Positions 48,801 to 58,055 are shown, numbered from the stretch's first letter. The stretch: DNA of 64,000 nucleotides from Oceanicaulis sp. HLUCCA04 (GCA_001314625.1 LJSH01000003.1:1-64000), one strand, 5' to 3'. Notes: generated by a model not told the origin, from the letters alone. Numbers and translations are program-made.

Positions 48801-49242
48801 TGCGTTCTCGCTCTGGGAGAATGACTTTGGCGTTCGCCTGATCGGGTCCCAGCAGGAAGCGCTGGACTTCTTCACCAGCCGTACCGATCCGACGGCAGTC
48901 GACCCGGCCTTGCGCGAGTTCCGCACGCCGGAGTGGTCTGCCCAGCTTAACCTGAACTGGACACGCGGTCCGTTCTCGGCTGGCTGGACGACGCTTTACC
49001 AGAGCGATCAGGCTGAATCGGGCGTTGAGATCGAAACAATCGATAATGTGTACGGCCCGGATGGTATGGCGGGTGAAAGTTTCAGCCATAACCTCACCGC
49101 CGCGTGGCAGGTGCGTGACACTTTGCGTATTTACGGTGGTGTCAACAACGTATCGGACCGCAATCCGTTCCGGACCACGGCGTCCTGGCCTGTTGGTCCG
49201 CGCGGGCGCTACTTCTTCCTGGGTGTTGAGGCGAACTTCTAG
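45847..49242 (+). CDS. TonB-dependent outer-membrane receptor
   Basis: A 1131-residue receptor: signal peptide NYSRNLKHLLTAGTSLAGLV to ASAQV, TonB-box region AETIVVTGSRI, and plug domain with LNLRGLGSNRTLTLVNGRRY and ASALYGSDAVTGVINFVLR. The 22-strand barrel ends RYFFLGVEANF. Several Cys pairs occur in the extracellular loops (PVCRSEVD, PDGQCRPA-like and CDAAELGNAVDPGLRAANC regions). The substrate is unknown; receptors of this long type often import oligosaccharides or peptides in alphaproteobacteria. The start at 45847 has AAGGGG upstream. It stands alone, with a strong terminator after it and two palindromes before it. Confidence 0.93.
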   Translation: MTNYSRNLKHLLTAGTSLAGLVFVGAASAQVQDTQTQDSAAEAGSAPAETIVVTGSRIARDPNLVSPVPVQSVTGVELREAGQPNITEVLNRLPALLSSTSSEASVSGNNVLNLRGLGSNRTLTLVNGRRYVGGFEGSSAVDVASIPNALIERVEVLTGGASALYGSDAVTGVINFVLRDDYDGLSANVRTGISSRSDAQTYNVELLGGRNFHQERGNITVSLDWRRDDGLTAGDRPWSQNNGIHRNQANPALRFQQGDIGASTPLFEQFYSLGAFRYPYGLFIPSDPQRFIDRYNAQFGTSLTTADLSAAELALIQRRNDSPSRAILPQPTFSISNAPGIISPFNLDIAHNIDLDGDGTIDCNQSFVGFNNSFYLPGFFGDPNPGDDGAFNFDYAGGCWTRDGNGALRPYQDGLVAASFNQFGGDGVPDRYDLDSLYPSSENITLNINTRYDITPNVTGFFELAFSVSESRSSEIQNGFFDLLYGSPENPFLPAELVGTSATAPGGFAGAITGLPGGLWITRDPTDTGGAQTNVDRETIRVVGGFEGQFQNGWAWEVSANYGQFTSETQSTEVILDRFFAAIDVVSDPVTGQPVCRSEVDPTAIPFTTLFNIPEFNAGIFSFTPGDGQCRPANIWGGQDSISAEARDFFSVRTTDTVELRQSVFSAFMTGDLGEFFTLPAGPVSFAVGGEYRKEDATSTRDPWLRGELPAGSPFPAGTNIQDVSANNSLGFNALFLYQNSTGSYSAADAFIELSVPILAGQFLAEELTFDAAYRVADYSSSVGTVGTWKLGLLWTPVEDISFRVSRSQAIRAPNLRETFITNPAVFRPNDPCDAAELGNAVDPGLRAANCQAGGNGLPALPAGYTDPLSARFGGVLGGNEFLTEETADTLTLGFVFTPRILPGFSLTVDYWDIEIEDGISAVSAQEIVDTCYDATDFPNNVFCTLFTRETDTGSAQFGGFRFLNQTFVNFARIESRGYDFAASYAFSLWENDFGVRLIGSQQEALDFFTSRTDPTAVDPALREFRTPEWSAQLNLNWTRGPFSAGWTTLYQSDQAESGVEIETIDNVYGPDGMAGESFSHNLTAAWQVRDTLRIYGGVNNVSDRNPFRTTASWPVGPRGRYFFLGVEANF

Positions 49243-49283
49243 AACGCTGCCGCGTCTATACTTTTAGAGAGTGCCGCGTACGA

Positions 49284-49311
49284 GAGCCGGGAAGGGCTAG
49301 CTTCCCGGCTC
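49284..49311 (+). terminator. Rho-independent-like terminator after the TonB-dependent receptor
   Basis: GAGCCGGGAAG-GGCTAG-CTTCCCGGCTC is a perfect 11-bp stem with a six-base loop, followed by TTGCTTGTGTTG, 41 bp after the receptor stop. Confidence 0.8.
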
Positions 49312-49405
49312 TTGCTTGTGTTGAATTTTTATCCGGGGGCTGTGTTTGGCTGCGGGTCATGCCACAGTGCGATGCCCTCTTCAGGGCAGGCAGGGAGGAA
49401 TGAGC

Positions 49406-52400
49406 GTGGGTATGTTTGCAACAGGTGTTTTGCGCAAAATGATGGTTCCCGCTCGCGGCATGGCCGTCATTGCCGGGCTGGCGGGTGCGATGGTGCTGGC
49501 AGCTTGCGGTAACGATCCCGCACCCGAACCTTCTGGCGAAGGCCCTGCGCTGGAATCGCGCTCTGCCGAAGCGCCGCGCGCCACGCCCGAAGCCTCCTCC
49601 CGGTTTGAATATCTGCGCTATGCGACCGACACGGATGGCGACGCACCGCGCCTTTGCCTGACCTTTTCCGGCCCGCTGGACCCCGACGCCGATTACAGCG
49701 CCTATGTTGAAGTTGACGAACCCGTCGCGCTTGACGTCGACGGATCGCGGCTGTGCATCGGGGGTCTCAGCTTTGGCCAGACGCGCACGCTGATCCTGCG
49801 TGAAGGCTTGCCCTCTGCGGACGGACGGCGTCTGGAAACCGAAGAGCGCGATACGCTGAGCTTTGCCTCGCGCCCGGCCTATGTCGGCTTTGCAGGCACA
49901 GGCGTCATCCTCCCGCGTGTGGACGCCGATGGTGTTGCCATCGAAACGGTCAATGTCGACGCGGTGCGCATGACCGTCACGCGTGTGACCGACCGGGCTC
50001 TGGCCTTCCGCCAGATCACGTCGGGTTTCAACGCGGCTTCTGGTGAATGGTATTGGCTGGATTCCGAAGAGGAGCCCGGTGAGGCCGGCTCGCCAGTCTG
50101 GCAGGGTGAAATGGATACGCCCGGCGACGCCAATGCGATGACGACCACCGTATTTCCACTCGCCGACACGATCGGCAGCCTGCGTCCGGGCGCCTATTTC
50201 CTGCGCGCTGAAAACCTCGCCGAAATTGATACCGACCGGTATGGCGAATATGCACGCGCGGCGCGCTGGCTGATCGTTACCGATCTGGCCTTCACCGCCT
50301 ATCGCGGGCGAGACGGGATCGACGCGATTGTCCGCTCGCTGCAAAGCGCAGAGCCTGCAGCGGGTGTCGAGGTGCAGCTGATTGCCCGCTCCAACGAGGT
50401 ACTGGCAACCGCGCGCAGCGATGAGCGCGGCCGGGTGCGCTTTGGCGAGGCGCTGGTGTCGGGCCGTGAAGGCGATGCCCCGCGCCTGCTTCTGGCCTAT
50501 GGGCCCGAAGGTGATTTCGCCGTGCTGGACCTCGACAGGGCGCCGGTGGATCTGTCCGCCCAGCCTGTGGATGGGCGTAGCCGCGCGCAAGGCGCGGACG
50601 GTTATATATGGCTTGATCGCGGCATTTACCGTCCCGGCGAGACGATCCATGCCTCTGCCATGGTACGCGATGCGGAGGGCCGCGCCCTGACCGGGCGTCC
50701 GGGTACGATTGCACTCTATGCGCCAAACGGGCTCGCCCATGAGGAAGTGCGTTTTGACGAAGCCGGGCAGGCCGGCGCGGTGTTCCACGATTTTGACCTG
50801 CCCCGCGAGGCAGCCAGGGGGCGCTGGCGCCTGACCGTCAGTGTTGATGGTGTGGGCGAGGTCGCGAGCCAACCGTTATCGGTTGAGGACTTCGTGCCTC
50901 AACGCGTGGCGTTGACACTGGAAGCCGATACTGAAACGCCTATCCGTGCCGGTCAGACGCGCATGGTGGATGCATTCGCGCGCTTCCTCTACGGCGCGCC
51001 GGGCGCGGGTTTGCAGCTTCGCGGCACAGCCCGTATCCAGCCCGACCCCGCCCCCTTCCCGGCCTATTCTGATTTCCGCTTCGGCCTTCATGACGAGGAG
51101 TTTGCCGAGGAGGTCATCGACCTGCCGGACACCTTGTCGGACGGTCAGGGCAACGCGGCCATGCCGGTTGCTCCGGGCCCGGTTGGACGCGATTCCACGC
51201 TGCCCTTGCGGGCCCGTGCCGTGATTACGGTGGAAGAGCCGGGCGGGCGCGCGGTCAGTGATGATGTGCGCATCCCCTACCGTCCGCGTGACCGCTATGC
51301 CGGTATCCGCATAGCAGGCGGTGATGAGACTGTGCGGCGCGGCGACGCGGCGCGCCTCGAGCTGGTGGCTGTCGGCCCCGATGGCGCCCCTCTGGCGCTG
51401 GAAGCGGACTGGCGGCTGATCCGCACTGACTGGCAGTATGACTGGTACCGCACTGACAATGGTGAATGGCGCTGGCGGCGTTCACGCCGGGTGGTACCGA
51501 TTGAATCCGGTGTGGTGCGCCTGGACGGTGAAAGCCCGGCGGAGGTTGAAACCCCGTCGCTCGATTGGGGCGATTACACACTCATCGTGTCGGCTGACGG
51601 CGAGGATATTGCGAGTTTCGGCTTCTGGTCTGGCTATGGCGGACGCCCCGAGGACGGCGAGTCCGCGCCGGACCGCGTGCGGCTGTCAGGGCCTGCTGAC
51701 GCGCCTGAAACCGGCGACACAGCCACGGTTTCGATCTTTGCGCCCTATGCGGGGCAGGCAGAGCTGGTGGTCGCCACCGACCGGGTGATCACGTCGCGCA
51801 CGCTGGAAGTGGAAGAAGGTGCCAATACGGTTGAGTTGCCGGTCAGCGAAGACTGGGGCGCAGGCGCCTATGTGATGGTGTCGGTGTTCACGCCGCGTGA
51901 TCCGGTCAGCCGTCCAACGCCGCGCCGCGCTGTCGGCGTGCTCTACATGCCGGTCAATGTGGAAGACCGCACCTTCGAGCTGACGCTGGATGCCCCAGAG
52001 CGGATCGAGCCGCGCGAGCGTTTCGACTTCACCGTGACGGCCAGTGACGGGCCGCAGCGCGAGGAGGCCTGGGTGACGGTTGCCGCCGTTGATGAGGGCA
52101 TATTGCTGCTCACCGGCTTTACATCGCCTGATCCGGAAAGCTGGTTCTTCGGCAAGGCACAGCTGGATGTTGACCTGCTCGATGATTACGGCCGCCTGCT
52201 TGATCCCAATCAGGGGCCAGCGGCGCAAGTGCGTTCGGGCGGTGACGAGATCGGAGCCGCAGGCCTGTCTGTCGTGCCAACGCGCACGGTCGCCCTGTTT
52301 TCCGGGCCGGTGCGTTTTGACGGCCAGGGCCGGGCACAGATCAGTTTCGACATACCGGACTTCAACGGCGAATTGCGCCTGATGGCGGTAGCCTGGTCGG

Positions 52401-54310
52401 AGTCAGGCATAGGTTCGGCCAGTCAGCCGCTGACGGTGCGCGACGATGTACCGGCAGAGCTGATCCTGCCGCGGTTCCTCGCTCCGGGCGACACCGCATC
52501 GGCAACGCTGACCCTCGATAATGTGGATGGCGCGGCCGGCGAGTATGGCGTCGTGGTCAATGCGGACGGGCCTGTCAGCTTTGACGATACGCAGTTCGAG
52601 CAAAGCCTGACTGAAGGCCAGCGGGTTGATCGCGCCGTGCCCCTTTCGGCTGCCGCGTCGCCGGGCATTGTCGATCTGTCGCTAGCCGTTACCGGGCCGG
52701 GCGGAGAAACGGTCACGCACGCCTATCCGATAGAGGTGCGTTCAGCCTTCCTGCCAATGACCTCGATCACGCGGCGGACCTTGCGTCCGGGCGAAAGCTG
52801 GCAGCCGCCTGCAGACGCGCTGTCCGCATTTGCGCCGGGCAGCGGCAGCGTGCAGCTGTCCATTGCGGCCACGCCCATCGATACTGCCGCCATTTACGAG
52901 GCTCTGTCGGGCTATCCTTATGGATGCACCGAACAGATGGTCAGCCGCGCTCTGCCGTTGCTCTATGCCAGCCAGATGGCCGGGCTGTCCGGGGCTGATG
53001 CGCCTGCTGATGCCGATGACGTCATCCGCAGCGCCGTGGAATCGGTGCTTGCCCGCCAGAGCGAGGATGGGGCCATCGGTCTGTGGCGGATTGGTGATGG
53101 CCAGGCTTCGCCCTGGCTTGGCGCCTATGCAACCGACTTCCTGATGCGCGCCTCAGAGGCCGGATACAGCGTGCCGCGCGCGGCGCTGACGCGCGCGCTC
53201 GATGCGCTGGTGCCGGTCGGCCGCGGTGATCTGTGGCAGGCTTATGGCTATGACTCCGATGTCCCGGACCAGCGCTGGAGCCGGGATACGGCAGACCGTC
53301 TCAATCACCGCAGCTCGGCCTATGCGTCCTACGTCCTTGCCCGTGCGGGCCGGGGTGACCGGGCGCGCCTGCGCTATCTGCATGACGAACTGCTGGGCCG
53401 GATAGAAAGCCCGCTGGCGCGTGCCCAGATCGGGGCTGGCCTGGCGTCAATCGGCGACCGCGCGCGCGCGGTCAGTGCCTTTGACAGCGCCATTTCTGTA
53501 CTCGGCTACAACAACTCCGGTGACTGGTACCAGACGCCGGTGCGCGATCTGGCCGGGGTCACGGCGCTGGTTGCCGAAGCAGGCGTTGAGGACCGGGTGG
53601 AGGGGCTGGTGGCGCGTCTTGCCAGGGATTTGCCGGAAGCCTCACGCATGACCACGCAGGAGCAGGCCCATGTCCTGATGGCCGCGCGGGCGTTCGCCGG
53701 CGATGCCGAGGCCCTGTCGCTGGAATGGGACGGGCAGTCGCTTGAGACCCGCTCGGTGACACTGGATGCCGATGGGCTGGACGAAGGCCGGGAGCTGACC
53801 AACCGGGGTGACCAGCCTGTATGGGTCACCGCGTTGGCCCGCGGCGTGCCCATGGAGGCGCCGGACAGCGCTGCGGAAGGTGTGTCAGTGGAACGCTCCC
53901 TGACAGACCGCCGGGGCAATAATGTCGATACCGCCGCGATTCGCCGGGGCGACCAGATCATTATCGCGCTGACCGTCACGCCGGAGCAGACCCGCGCCAT
54001 GCCGCTGATCGTTGCTGATCTCCTGCCTGCGGGCTTCGAGATCGAGGGGGTATTACGCCAGAGCGATGCGGGCGACACGGGTCCTTATGCCTTCCTCGGC
54101 GATCTGGCGCCCACGCAGGCCGCAGAAGCGCGCGATGACCGCTTCGTAGCGGCCATCAATACGCGCGGAACCGATCCGGTGCGTGTGGCCTATATGGTCC
54201 GCGCCGTAACGCCGGGTGCGTTTACCCAGCCCGGCACAGTGGTGGAAGACATGTACCGGCCGGACGTGTTCGCGCGCTCTGAAGCTGGCCGGGTTGTCAT
54301 TCGTCCGTGA
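49406..54310 (+). CDS. bacterial alpha-2-macroglobulin lipoprotein (YfhM-like)
   Basis: About 1634 residues. A signal peptide with lipobox LAAC (GAMVLAACGND) anchors it to a membrane. Repeated beta-sandwich MG domains follow (GYIWLDRGIYRPGETIHASA marks one, WVTVAAVDEGILLLTGF another). The thioester motif GCTEQ at DNA 52922-52936 (Cys about 1174) traps attacking proteases covalently. The TED and receptor-like domains form the C-terminus. It overlaps the PbpC gene by TGATG; this pair is the classic defence-and-repair partnership in the envelope. For the start, GTG 49406 has ideal spacing from GGGAGGA; ATG 49400 or 49412 are alternatives. The bait region was not pinpointed. Confidence 0.93.
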   Translation: MGMFATGVLRKMMVPARGMAVIAGLAGAMVLAACGNDPAPEPSGEGPALESRSAEAPRATPEASSRFEYLRYATDTDGDAPRLCLTFSGPLDPDADYSAYVEVDEPVALDVDGSRLCIGGLSFGQTRTLILREGLPSADGRRLETEERDTLSFASRPAYVGFAGTGVILPRVDADGVAIETVNVDAVRMTVTRVTDRALAFRQITSGFNAASGEWYWLDSEEEPGEAGSPVWQGEMDTPGDANAMTTTVFPLADTIGSLRPGAYFLRAENLAEIDTDRYGEYARAARWLIVTDLAFTAYRGRDGIDAIVRSLQSAEPAAGVEVQLIARSNEVLATARSDERGRVRFGEALVSGREGDAPRLLLAYGPEGDFAVLDLDRAPVDLSAQPVDGRSRAQGADGYIWLDRGIYRPGETIHASAMVRDAEGRALTGRPGTIALYAPNGLAHEEVRFDEAGQAGAVFHDFDLPREAARGRWRLTVSVDGVGEVASQPLSVEDFVPQRVALTLEADTETPIRAGQTRMVDAFARFLYGAPGAGLQLRGTARIQPDPAPFPAYSDFRFGLHDEEFAEEVIDLPDTLSDGQGNAAMPVAPGPVGRDSTLPLRARAVITVEEPGGRAVSDDVRIPYRPRDRYAGIRIAGGDETVRRGDAARLELVAVGPDGAPLALEADWRLIRTDWQYDWYRTDNGEWRWRRSRRVVPIESGVVRLDGESPAEVETPSLDWGDYTLIVSADGEDIASFGFWSGYGGRPEDGESAPDRVRLSGPADAPETGDTATVSIFAPYAGQAELVVATDRVITSRTLEVEEGANTVELPVSEDWGAGAYVMVSVFTPRDPVSRPTPRRAVGVLYMPVNVEDRTFELTLDAPERIEPRERFDFTVTASDGPQREEAWVTVAAVDEGILLLTGFTSPDPESWFFGKAQLDVDLLDDYGRLLDPNQGPAAQVRSGGDEIGAAGLSVVPTRTVALFSGPVRFDGQGRAQISFDIPDFNGELRLMAVAWSESGIGSASQPLTVRDDVPAELILPRFLAPGDTASATLTLDNVDGAAGEYGVVVNADGPVSFDDTQFEQSLTEGQRVDRAVPLSAAASPGIVDLSLAVTGPGGETVTHAYPIEVRSAFLPMTSITRRTLRPGESWQPPADALSAFAPGSGSVQLSIAATPIDTAAIYEALSGYPYGCTEQMVSRALPLLYASQMAGLSGADAPADADDVIRSAVESVLARQSEDGAIGLWRIGDGQASPWLGAYATDFLMRASEAGYSVPRAALTRALDALVPVGRGDLWQAYGYDSDVPDQRWSRDTADRLNHRSSAYASYVLARAGRGDRARLRYLHDELLGRIESPLARAQIGAGLASIGDRARAVSAFDSAISVLGYNNSGDWYQTPVRDLAGVTALVAEAGVEDRVEGLVARLARDLPEASRMTTQEQAHVLMAARAFAGDAEALSLEWDGQSLETRSVTLDADGLDEGRELTNRGDQPVWVTALARGVPMEAPDSAAEGVSVERSLTDRRGNNVDTAAIRRGDQIIIALTVTPEQTRAMPLIVADLLPAGFEIEGVLRQSDAGDTGPYAFLGDLAPTQAAEARDDRFVAAINTRGTDPVRVAYMVRAVTPGAFTQPGTVVEDMYRPDVFARSEAGRVVIRP

Positions 54311-56367
54311 TGGGCACTTGGCTGACACGCGGGTCCAGGCGGGCGGCGCTGCCGCTCGCCTGCCTTGTGCTGGCCGGCGTCATTCTGGGCGGGCTGGACC
54401 GGGCCTTGCCGCCCCCGCCCATGCCGGACGTGTCCGCTCTGGTAACAGACCGCGAGGGGCGGCCTTTGCGCGCCTTTCCGGTGGAGGACGGGCGCTGGCG
54501 TCTGCCGGTTGATCCGGCACGCGTCGACCCGGCTTTTCTGGCCGCCCTGATCGAAATCGAGGATCAACGGTTTTTCACCCATGACGGCGTGGACATGCTG
54601 GCAATGCTGCGCGCCACGGCCTCGCTGGCGCGTTCGGGACGGGTCGTTTCGGGTGGGTCCACCATTACCATGCAGACCGCCCGCCTGCTGGAGCCGCGTC
54701 CGCGCCGGACCATCCTTGCCAAGCTTACCGAGATGGTGCGCGCGATCCAGCTGGAGTGGCGCTATTCGAAGGCGGACATTCTTCAAGCCTATCTGACGCT
54801 GGCCCCGTATGGCGGCAATCTGGAAGGCGTGCGCGCGGCCAGCTGGGCGTGGTTCGGGCATGAGCCCGATGTGCTGACCCCTGACGAGATCGCGCTGCTG
54901 ATCGCCTTGCCGCAAGCTCCCGAGGCGCGCCGTCCGGACCTGCGCCCTGATGCGGCTGTTGCAGCCAGAGCCCGCCTGCTGGCGCGCATGGAACGCGCCG
55001 GGTTGATTAGTGCTGACCGCGCGGCGGATGCGGCCGAGGAGCCCGCGCCGCAGCGCAGGGCGTTTCCCGCGCTCGCCTGGCATGCGGCTGAACATCTGGC
55101 GCGCGCTGGCGGCGAAATCCGCTCCACGCTCGATATTCGCCTGCAGACCGAGCTGGAGGCGATGATGCGTGAACTCGCCGACAATGCCGGCCCGGATGTG
55201 CAGGCATCGGCGCTGGTCGTCTCGCTCGACGGGCGCGAGGTGCGCGCCGCTGTCGGGTCTGCCGGTCGGGACCGGGCCGGTGGCTGGATCGATCTGACGC
55301 GGCGTAACCGCTCGCCGGGCTCCGTGCTCAAACCCTTCATCTACGGGCTGGCGTTTGAAGACGGGCTGGCCGGACCGGGCACGCGCATCGCCGATCTGCC
55401 GCGCCGCTTTTCCGATTATAATCCTGAGAATTTTGATCGCACATTCCGCGGCGATGTGACGATTGCCGAGGCGCTCCAGCACTCGCTCAACGTGCCAGCC
55501 GTCCAGGTCCTTGATGCCGTCGGGGCCAATCGCTTTCTGGCCGCGCTCAGCTTTGCCGGCGGCAGGGCAATTGTTCCGCGTTCGCGCGAGGGAGATGCGG
55601 GTCTTGCCATTGCGCTGGGCGGGCTCGGGATTACGGCGCAGGAGGTTGCGGTCATGTTTGCCGCGCTGGGCGCAGGCGGCGAGGCGCTGCCGCTGGCATG
55701 GACGTCCGAGGCGGCCGAGGCCAACCGGACGGCCAGCGGGTATAGCCTTCTGAGCGAACAGTCCGCTTCAACGCTGCTGGATGTCCTGCAGCGCTCACCC
55801 GCCCCGCCGGGGCGCATGCCGGCCCGGCTGACGGCCGGCGCACCTGCCATCGCCTATAAGACGGGCACCTCTTACGGATTTCGCGATGCGTGGGCCGCCG
55901 GTGTGTCCGGCAATTACGCGGTTGTGGTCTGGGTGGGTCAGGCCGACGGTGCGCCGCGCCCCGGTGAGACCGGACGCCGGGCTGCGCTGCCTGCCCTTTT
56001 CGACGTGTTCGACCGGATCGCCCGGCGAGACCCTTCCGGTATTGCACCACTGCCCGGGCCTGCTTCCAGTGCCAGTCCCGCCGGACCGCTGGCCCGGTTT
56101 GAACCGGGCGTGCGCGGGCCCGACATCGTGTTTCCGCCGGATGGCGCCGAGGTGTGGGCCGACGGGCCGGAGCGCCGCTTTGCGCTGTCTGCGCGCGGGA
56201 CGGGACGCTTGCGCTGGTATCAGCGCGGGGTGCCGCTGGCCACAGATGCAGGTGGCCAGTTCCTCTGGCAACCTGACGGGCCAGGCTTTTACGAGCTCAC
56301 CGTCGTCGATGAGGCAGGCCGCAGCGCGCGCACCCGTGTCAGAGTGCGCACGCCTGACCCGTCCTGA
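54310..56367 (+). CDS. pbpC: penicillin-binding protein 1C
   Basis: A 685-residue bifunctional peptidoglycan synthase. A membrane anchor (LACLVLAGVILGGLDRAL) is followed by a GT51 domain with EIEDQRFFTHDG (catalytic Glu84) and GGSTITMQTARLL. The transpeptidase domain has Ser338 in SPGSVLKPF, HSLN (392) and KTGTS (517), and the C-terminal PbpC domain starts about residue 600. It should repair the wall where the alpha-2-macroglobulin neighbour traps invading proteases. It starts at ATG 54310 within the TGATG overlap (GTG 54307 also possible). Confidence 0.95.
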   Translation: MGTWLTRGSRRAALPLACLVLAGVILGGLDRALPPPPMPDVSALVTDREGRPLRAFPVEDGRWRLPVDPARVDPAFLAALIEIEDQRFFTHDGVDMLAMLRATASLARSGRVVSGGSTITMQTARLLEPRPRRTILAKLTEMVRAIQLEWRYSKADILQAYLTLAPYGGNLEGVRAASWAWFGHEPDVLTPDEIALLIALPQAPEARRPDLRPDAAVAARARLLARMERAGLISADRAADAAEEPAPQRRAFPALAWHAAEHLARAGGEIRSTLDIRLQTELEAMMRELADNAGPDVQASALVVSLDGREVRAAVGSAGRDRAGGWIDLTRRNRSPGSVLKPFIYGLAFEDGLAGPGTRIADLPRRFSDYNPENFDRTFRGDVTIAEALQHSLNVPAVQVLDAVGANRFLAALSFAGGRAIVPRSREGDAGLAIALGGLGITAQEVAVMFAALGAGGEALPLAWTSEAAEANRTASGYSLLSEQSASTLLDVLQRSPAPPGRMPARLTAGAPAIAYKTGTSYGFRDAWAAGVSGNYAVVVWVGQADGAPRPGETGRRAALPALFDVFDRIARRDPSGIAPLPGPASSASPAGPLARFEPGVRGPDIVFPPDGAEVWADGPERRFALSARGTGRLRWYQRGVPLATDAGGQFLWQPDGPGFYELTVVDEAGRSARTRVRVRTPDPS

Positions 56368-56375
56368 TTGCTCAG

Positions 56376-56978
56376 CTAATGACCGCCATACCAGTAAAGC
56401 GAGGTATTGCGGATGCGGTCCCCGCCCACCTCGATACCGCCAGTGAAGGCAGGCCGTTCGGTATCCTCTGCCCTGACCACATCGCCATGCAGCGTGCCGT
56501 CAATGATCACGTCGCCGAGTTCGGGGTCAGTACCCCGGAAGGTGAAGGCCCCGTCCTCAATCCGGTAATAGTCGGCGCGCACGCGCGTCGACACGGTGTG
56601 GAATTCCTGCCCAAGCTCGTTTGTGGCCGTCGGGCTGCTGATATCCTCAAAGTCGACGAAGACAGGGCCAAAGGGCATGGCGTCACGGCGGCCGCCGGCC
56701 TCCCACGCCTCGAACTCGAAGTCCGGCGCAATGCTGACATGGTGAAGACGCCAATTGCCAAACTGCAAGCCGCCCTGCGGCATGTAAAAGCCATAAGCGT
56801 CGAAATTCTGCTCGCGGGTAGAGACCTCTTCCTGTGCGCCGCTATCAGTTTGGGCAGCCGGTGTGGTGGCGGCCTCTTGGACATCGACCCAGCCGGCCCC
56901 GTTGTCCTCGCATGCTGCGAGCCCTGTCAGGGTAACAGAGCCCACACTTGCTACCAGTAGTCTGGAAATGCTGATCAT
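56376..56978 (-). CDS. hypothetical lipoprotein
   Basis: A 200-residue predicted lipoprotein with lipobox LAAC (SVGSVTLTGLAACEDNG). A low-complexity Ala/Thr/Gln linker follows, then a strand-rich domain (FYMPQGGLQFGNWRLHHVSI, GTDPELGDVIIDGTLHGDV). No family was recognised. A GAAAGGAAA ribosome site precedes the ATG at 56978. It is convergent with pbpC (gap of eight bases) and divergent from rsmI. Confidence 0.7.
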   Translation of the reverse strand: MISISRLLVASVGSVTLTGLAACEDNGAGWVDVQEAATTPAAQTDSGAQEEVSTREQNFDAYGFYMPQGGLQFGNWRLHHVSIAPDFEFEAWEAGGRRDAMPFGPVFVDFEDISSPTATNELGQEFHTVSTRVRADYYRIEDGAFTFRGTDPELGDVIIDGTLHGDVVRAEDTERPAFTGGIEVGGDRIRNTSLYWYGGH

Positions 56979-57113
56979 CGCATCTTTCCTTTCATCGGCA
57001 TTTTTTCGTCTCCCCAGTTTTCGTCTCCCAGCGTCGACAGGTTAATAGGCCCGTGCGCAATCTGAAAGTGCGTACTGGCCAGAAACGCGCAATACGCTCT
57101 AGAACGCTGCATC

Positions 57114-57878
57114 ATGAGCGCGAGCGCCAATCTTGAAACCCCCCATGAAGGCCCCCGGCTCTGGCTTGTCGGCACGCCTATCGGCAATCTGGAAGACCTG
57201 CCGCCACGGGCTGCGCGCATTCTCGGCGAGGTCAGCGTCATTGCGTGTGAGGATACCCGCACAACGCGCCGCCTGCTGGACCTGACAGGCATCACGCCGC
57301 CGCGCCTGATCGCCTGCCATGACCATAACGAGCAGAGCAGCGCGGCGGGGATCGTGAAGCTGCTTGAGCAGGGCGAAAGCGTTGCTCTGGTCAGCGATGC
57401 CGGCATGCCCGCCATTTCCGATCCCGGCTACCGGGTGGTGCGCGCCGTGATCGAGGCGGGTTTCGAGGTCAGCGCGGTACCCGGCCCGTCCTCGGTCCTC
57501 ATGGCGCTGGCGGTCTCCGGCCTGCCGACCGACCGTTTTACCTTTCTGGGGTTTGCGCCGCGCAAAAGTGGCAAACGCCAGCGCTGGCTGGAGCCGTTCG
57601 TCAGTGATCCGGCCACTTTGATCATCATGGAAAGTACGCAGCGTCTGGCAGAGACATTGGCCGATGCCGCGCAGATTCTGGGTGAGCGCCAGGGCGCGGT
57701 GGCGTTCGAGCTGACCAAGGCGTTCGAGCGCGTGCATCGCGGCACGCTCGGCGATCTCGCCGCGCGCTATGGCGAGCCGCCGCTGGGCGAGGCGGTGATC
57801 GTGATTGCCGGGGCGGTGGTGGTGCGCGAGAAGGTCAATAAATACACGCCCGATGGCGGCAAGAAGAAACGCGCTTAA
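57114..57878 (+). CDS. rsmI: 16S rRNA (cytidine-1402-2'-O)-methyltransferase RsmI
   Basis: A 254-residue SAM-dependent methyltransferase. LWLVGTPIGNLEDLPPRA, CEDTRTTRRLL, SDAGMPAISDPGY and PGPSSVLMALAVSGL are the conserved RsmI motifs. It 2'-O-methylates C1402 in the decoding centre of 16S rRNA. In many genomes a yraN-type gene follows; here the next 177 bp contain only a palindromic repeat. The ATG at 57114 has no strong ribosome site. Confidence 0.95.
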   Translation: MSASANLETPHEGPRLWLVGTPIGNLEDLPPRAARILGEVSVIACEDTRTTRRLLDLTGITPPRLIACHDHNEQSSAAGIVKLLEQGESVALVSDAGMPAISDPGYRVVRAVIEAGFEVSAVPGPSSVLMALAVSGLPTDRFTFLGFAPRKSGKRQRWLEPFVSDPATLIIMESTQRLAETLADAAQILGERQGAVAFELTKAFERVHRGTLGDLAARYGEPPLGEAVIVIAGAVVVREKVNKYTPDGGKKKRA

Positions 57879-57894
57879 TGCCACGTTTTCTCCC

Positions 57895-58020
57895 CCGCTT
57901 GCGGGCGGGGTGAGAAGCAAGGCTTCGAACACGCGAAGTGGCGAGGGGGCTATGTATAAAGGCTCCCCCCCTCCGTCTCGCTGGCGCTCGCCACCTCCCC
58001 CGTAAACGGGGGAGGAAAAG
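57895..58020. repeat. palindromic intergenic repeat (REP/BIME-like)
   Basis: Nested inverted repeats fill this gap: CCCGCTTGCGGG near 57894-57905; GTGGCGAG (57938-57945) pairing with CTCGCCAC (57987-57994); and CCTCCCCCGT-AA-ACGGGGGAGG (57994-58015) with AAAAGG after it. The last hairpin could also terminate rsmI or COQ9 transcripts from either side. No coding potential was seen in 57879-58055. Confidence 0.65.
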
Positions 58021-58055
58021 GATGGGCCGTCCGGAATTTCAATAATGCGTTGTTG

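Noticed and set aside
49256-50872. 538-codon minus-strand frame opposite the start of the alpha-2-macroglobulin gene
   Set aside because: No domain recognised; the plus strand has a lipobox, MG domains and thioester motif.
54190-55482. 430-codon minus-strand frame opposite pbpC
   Set aside because: It overlaps the GT51 and transpeptidase motifs of PbpC and has no homology.
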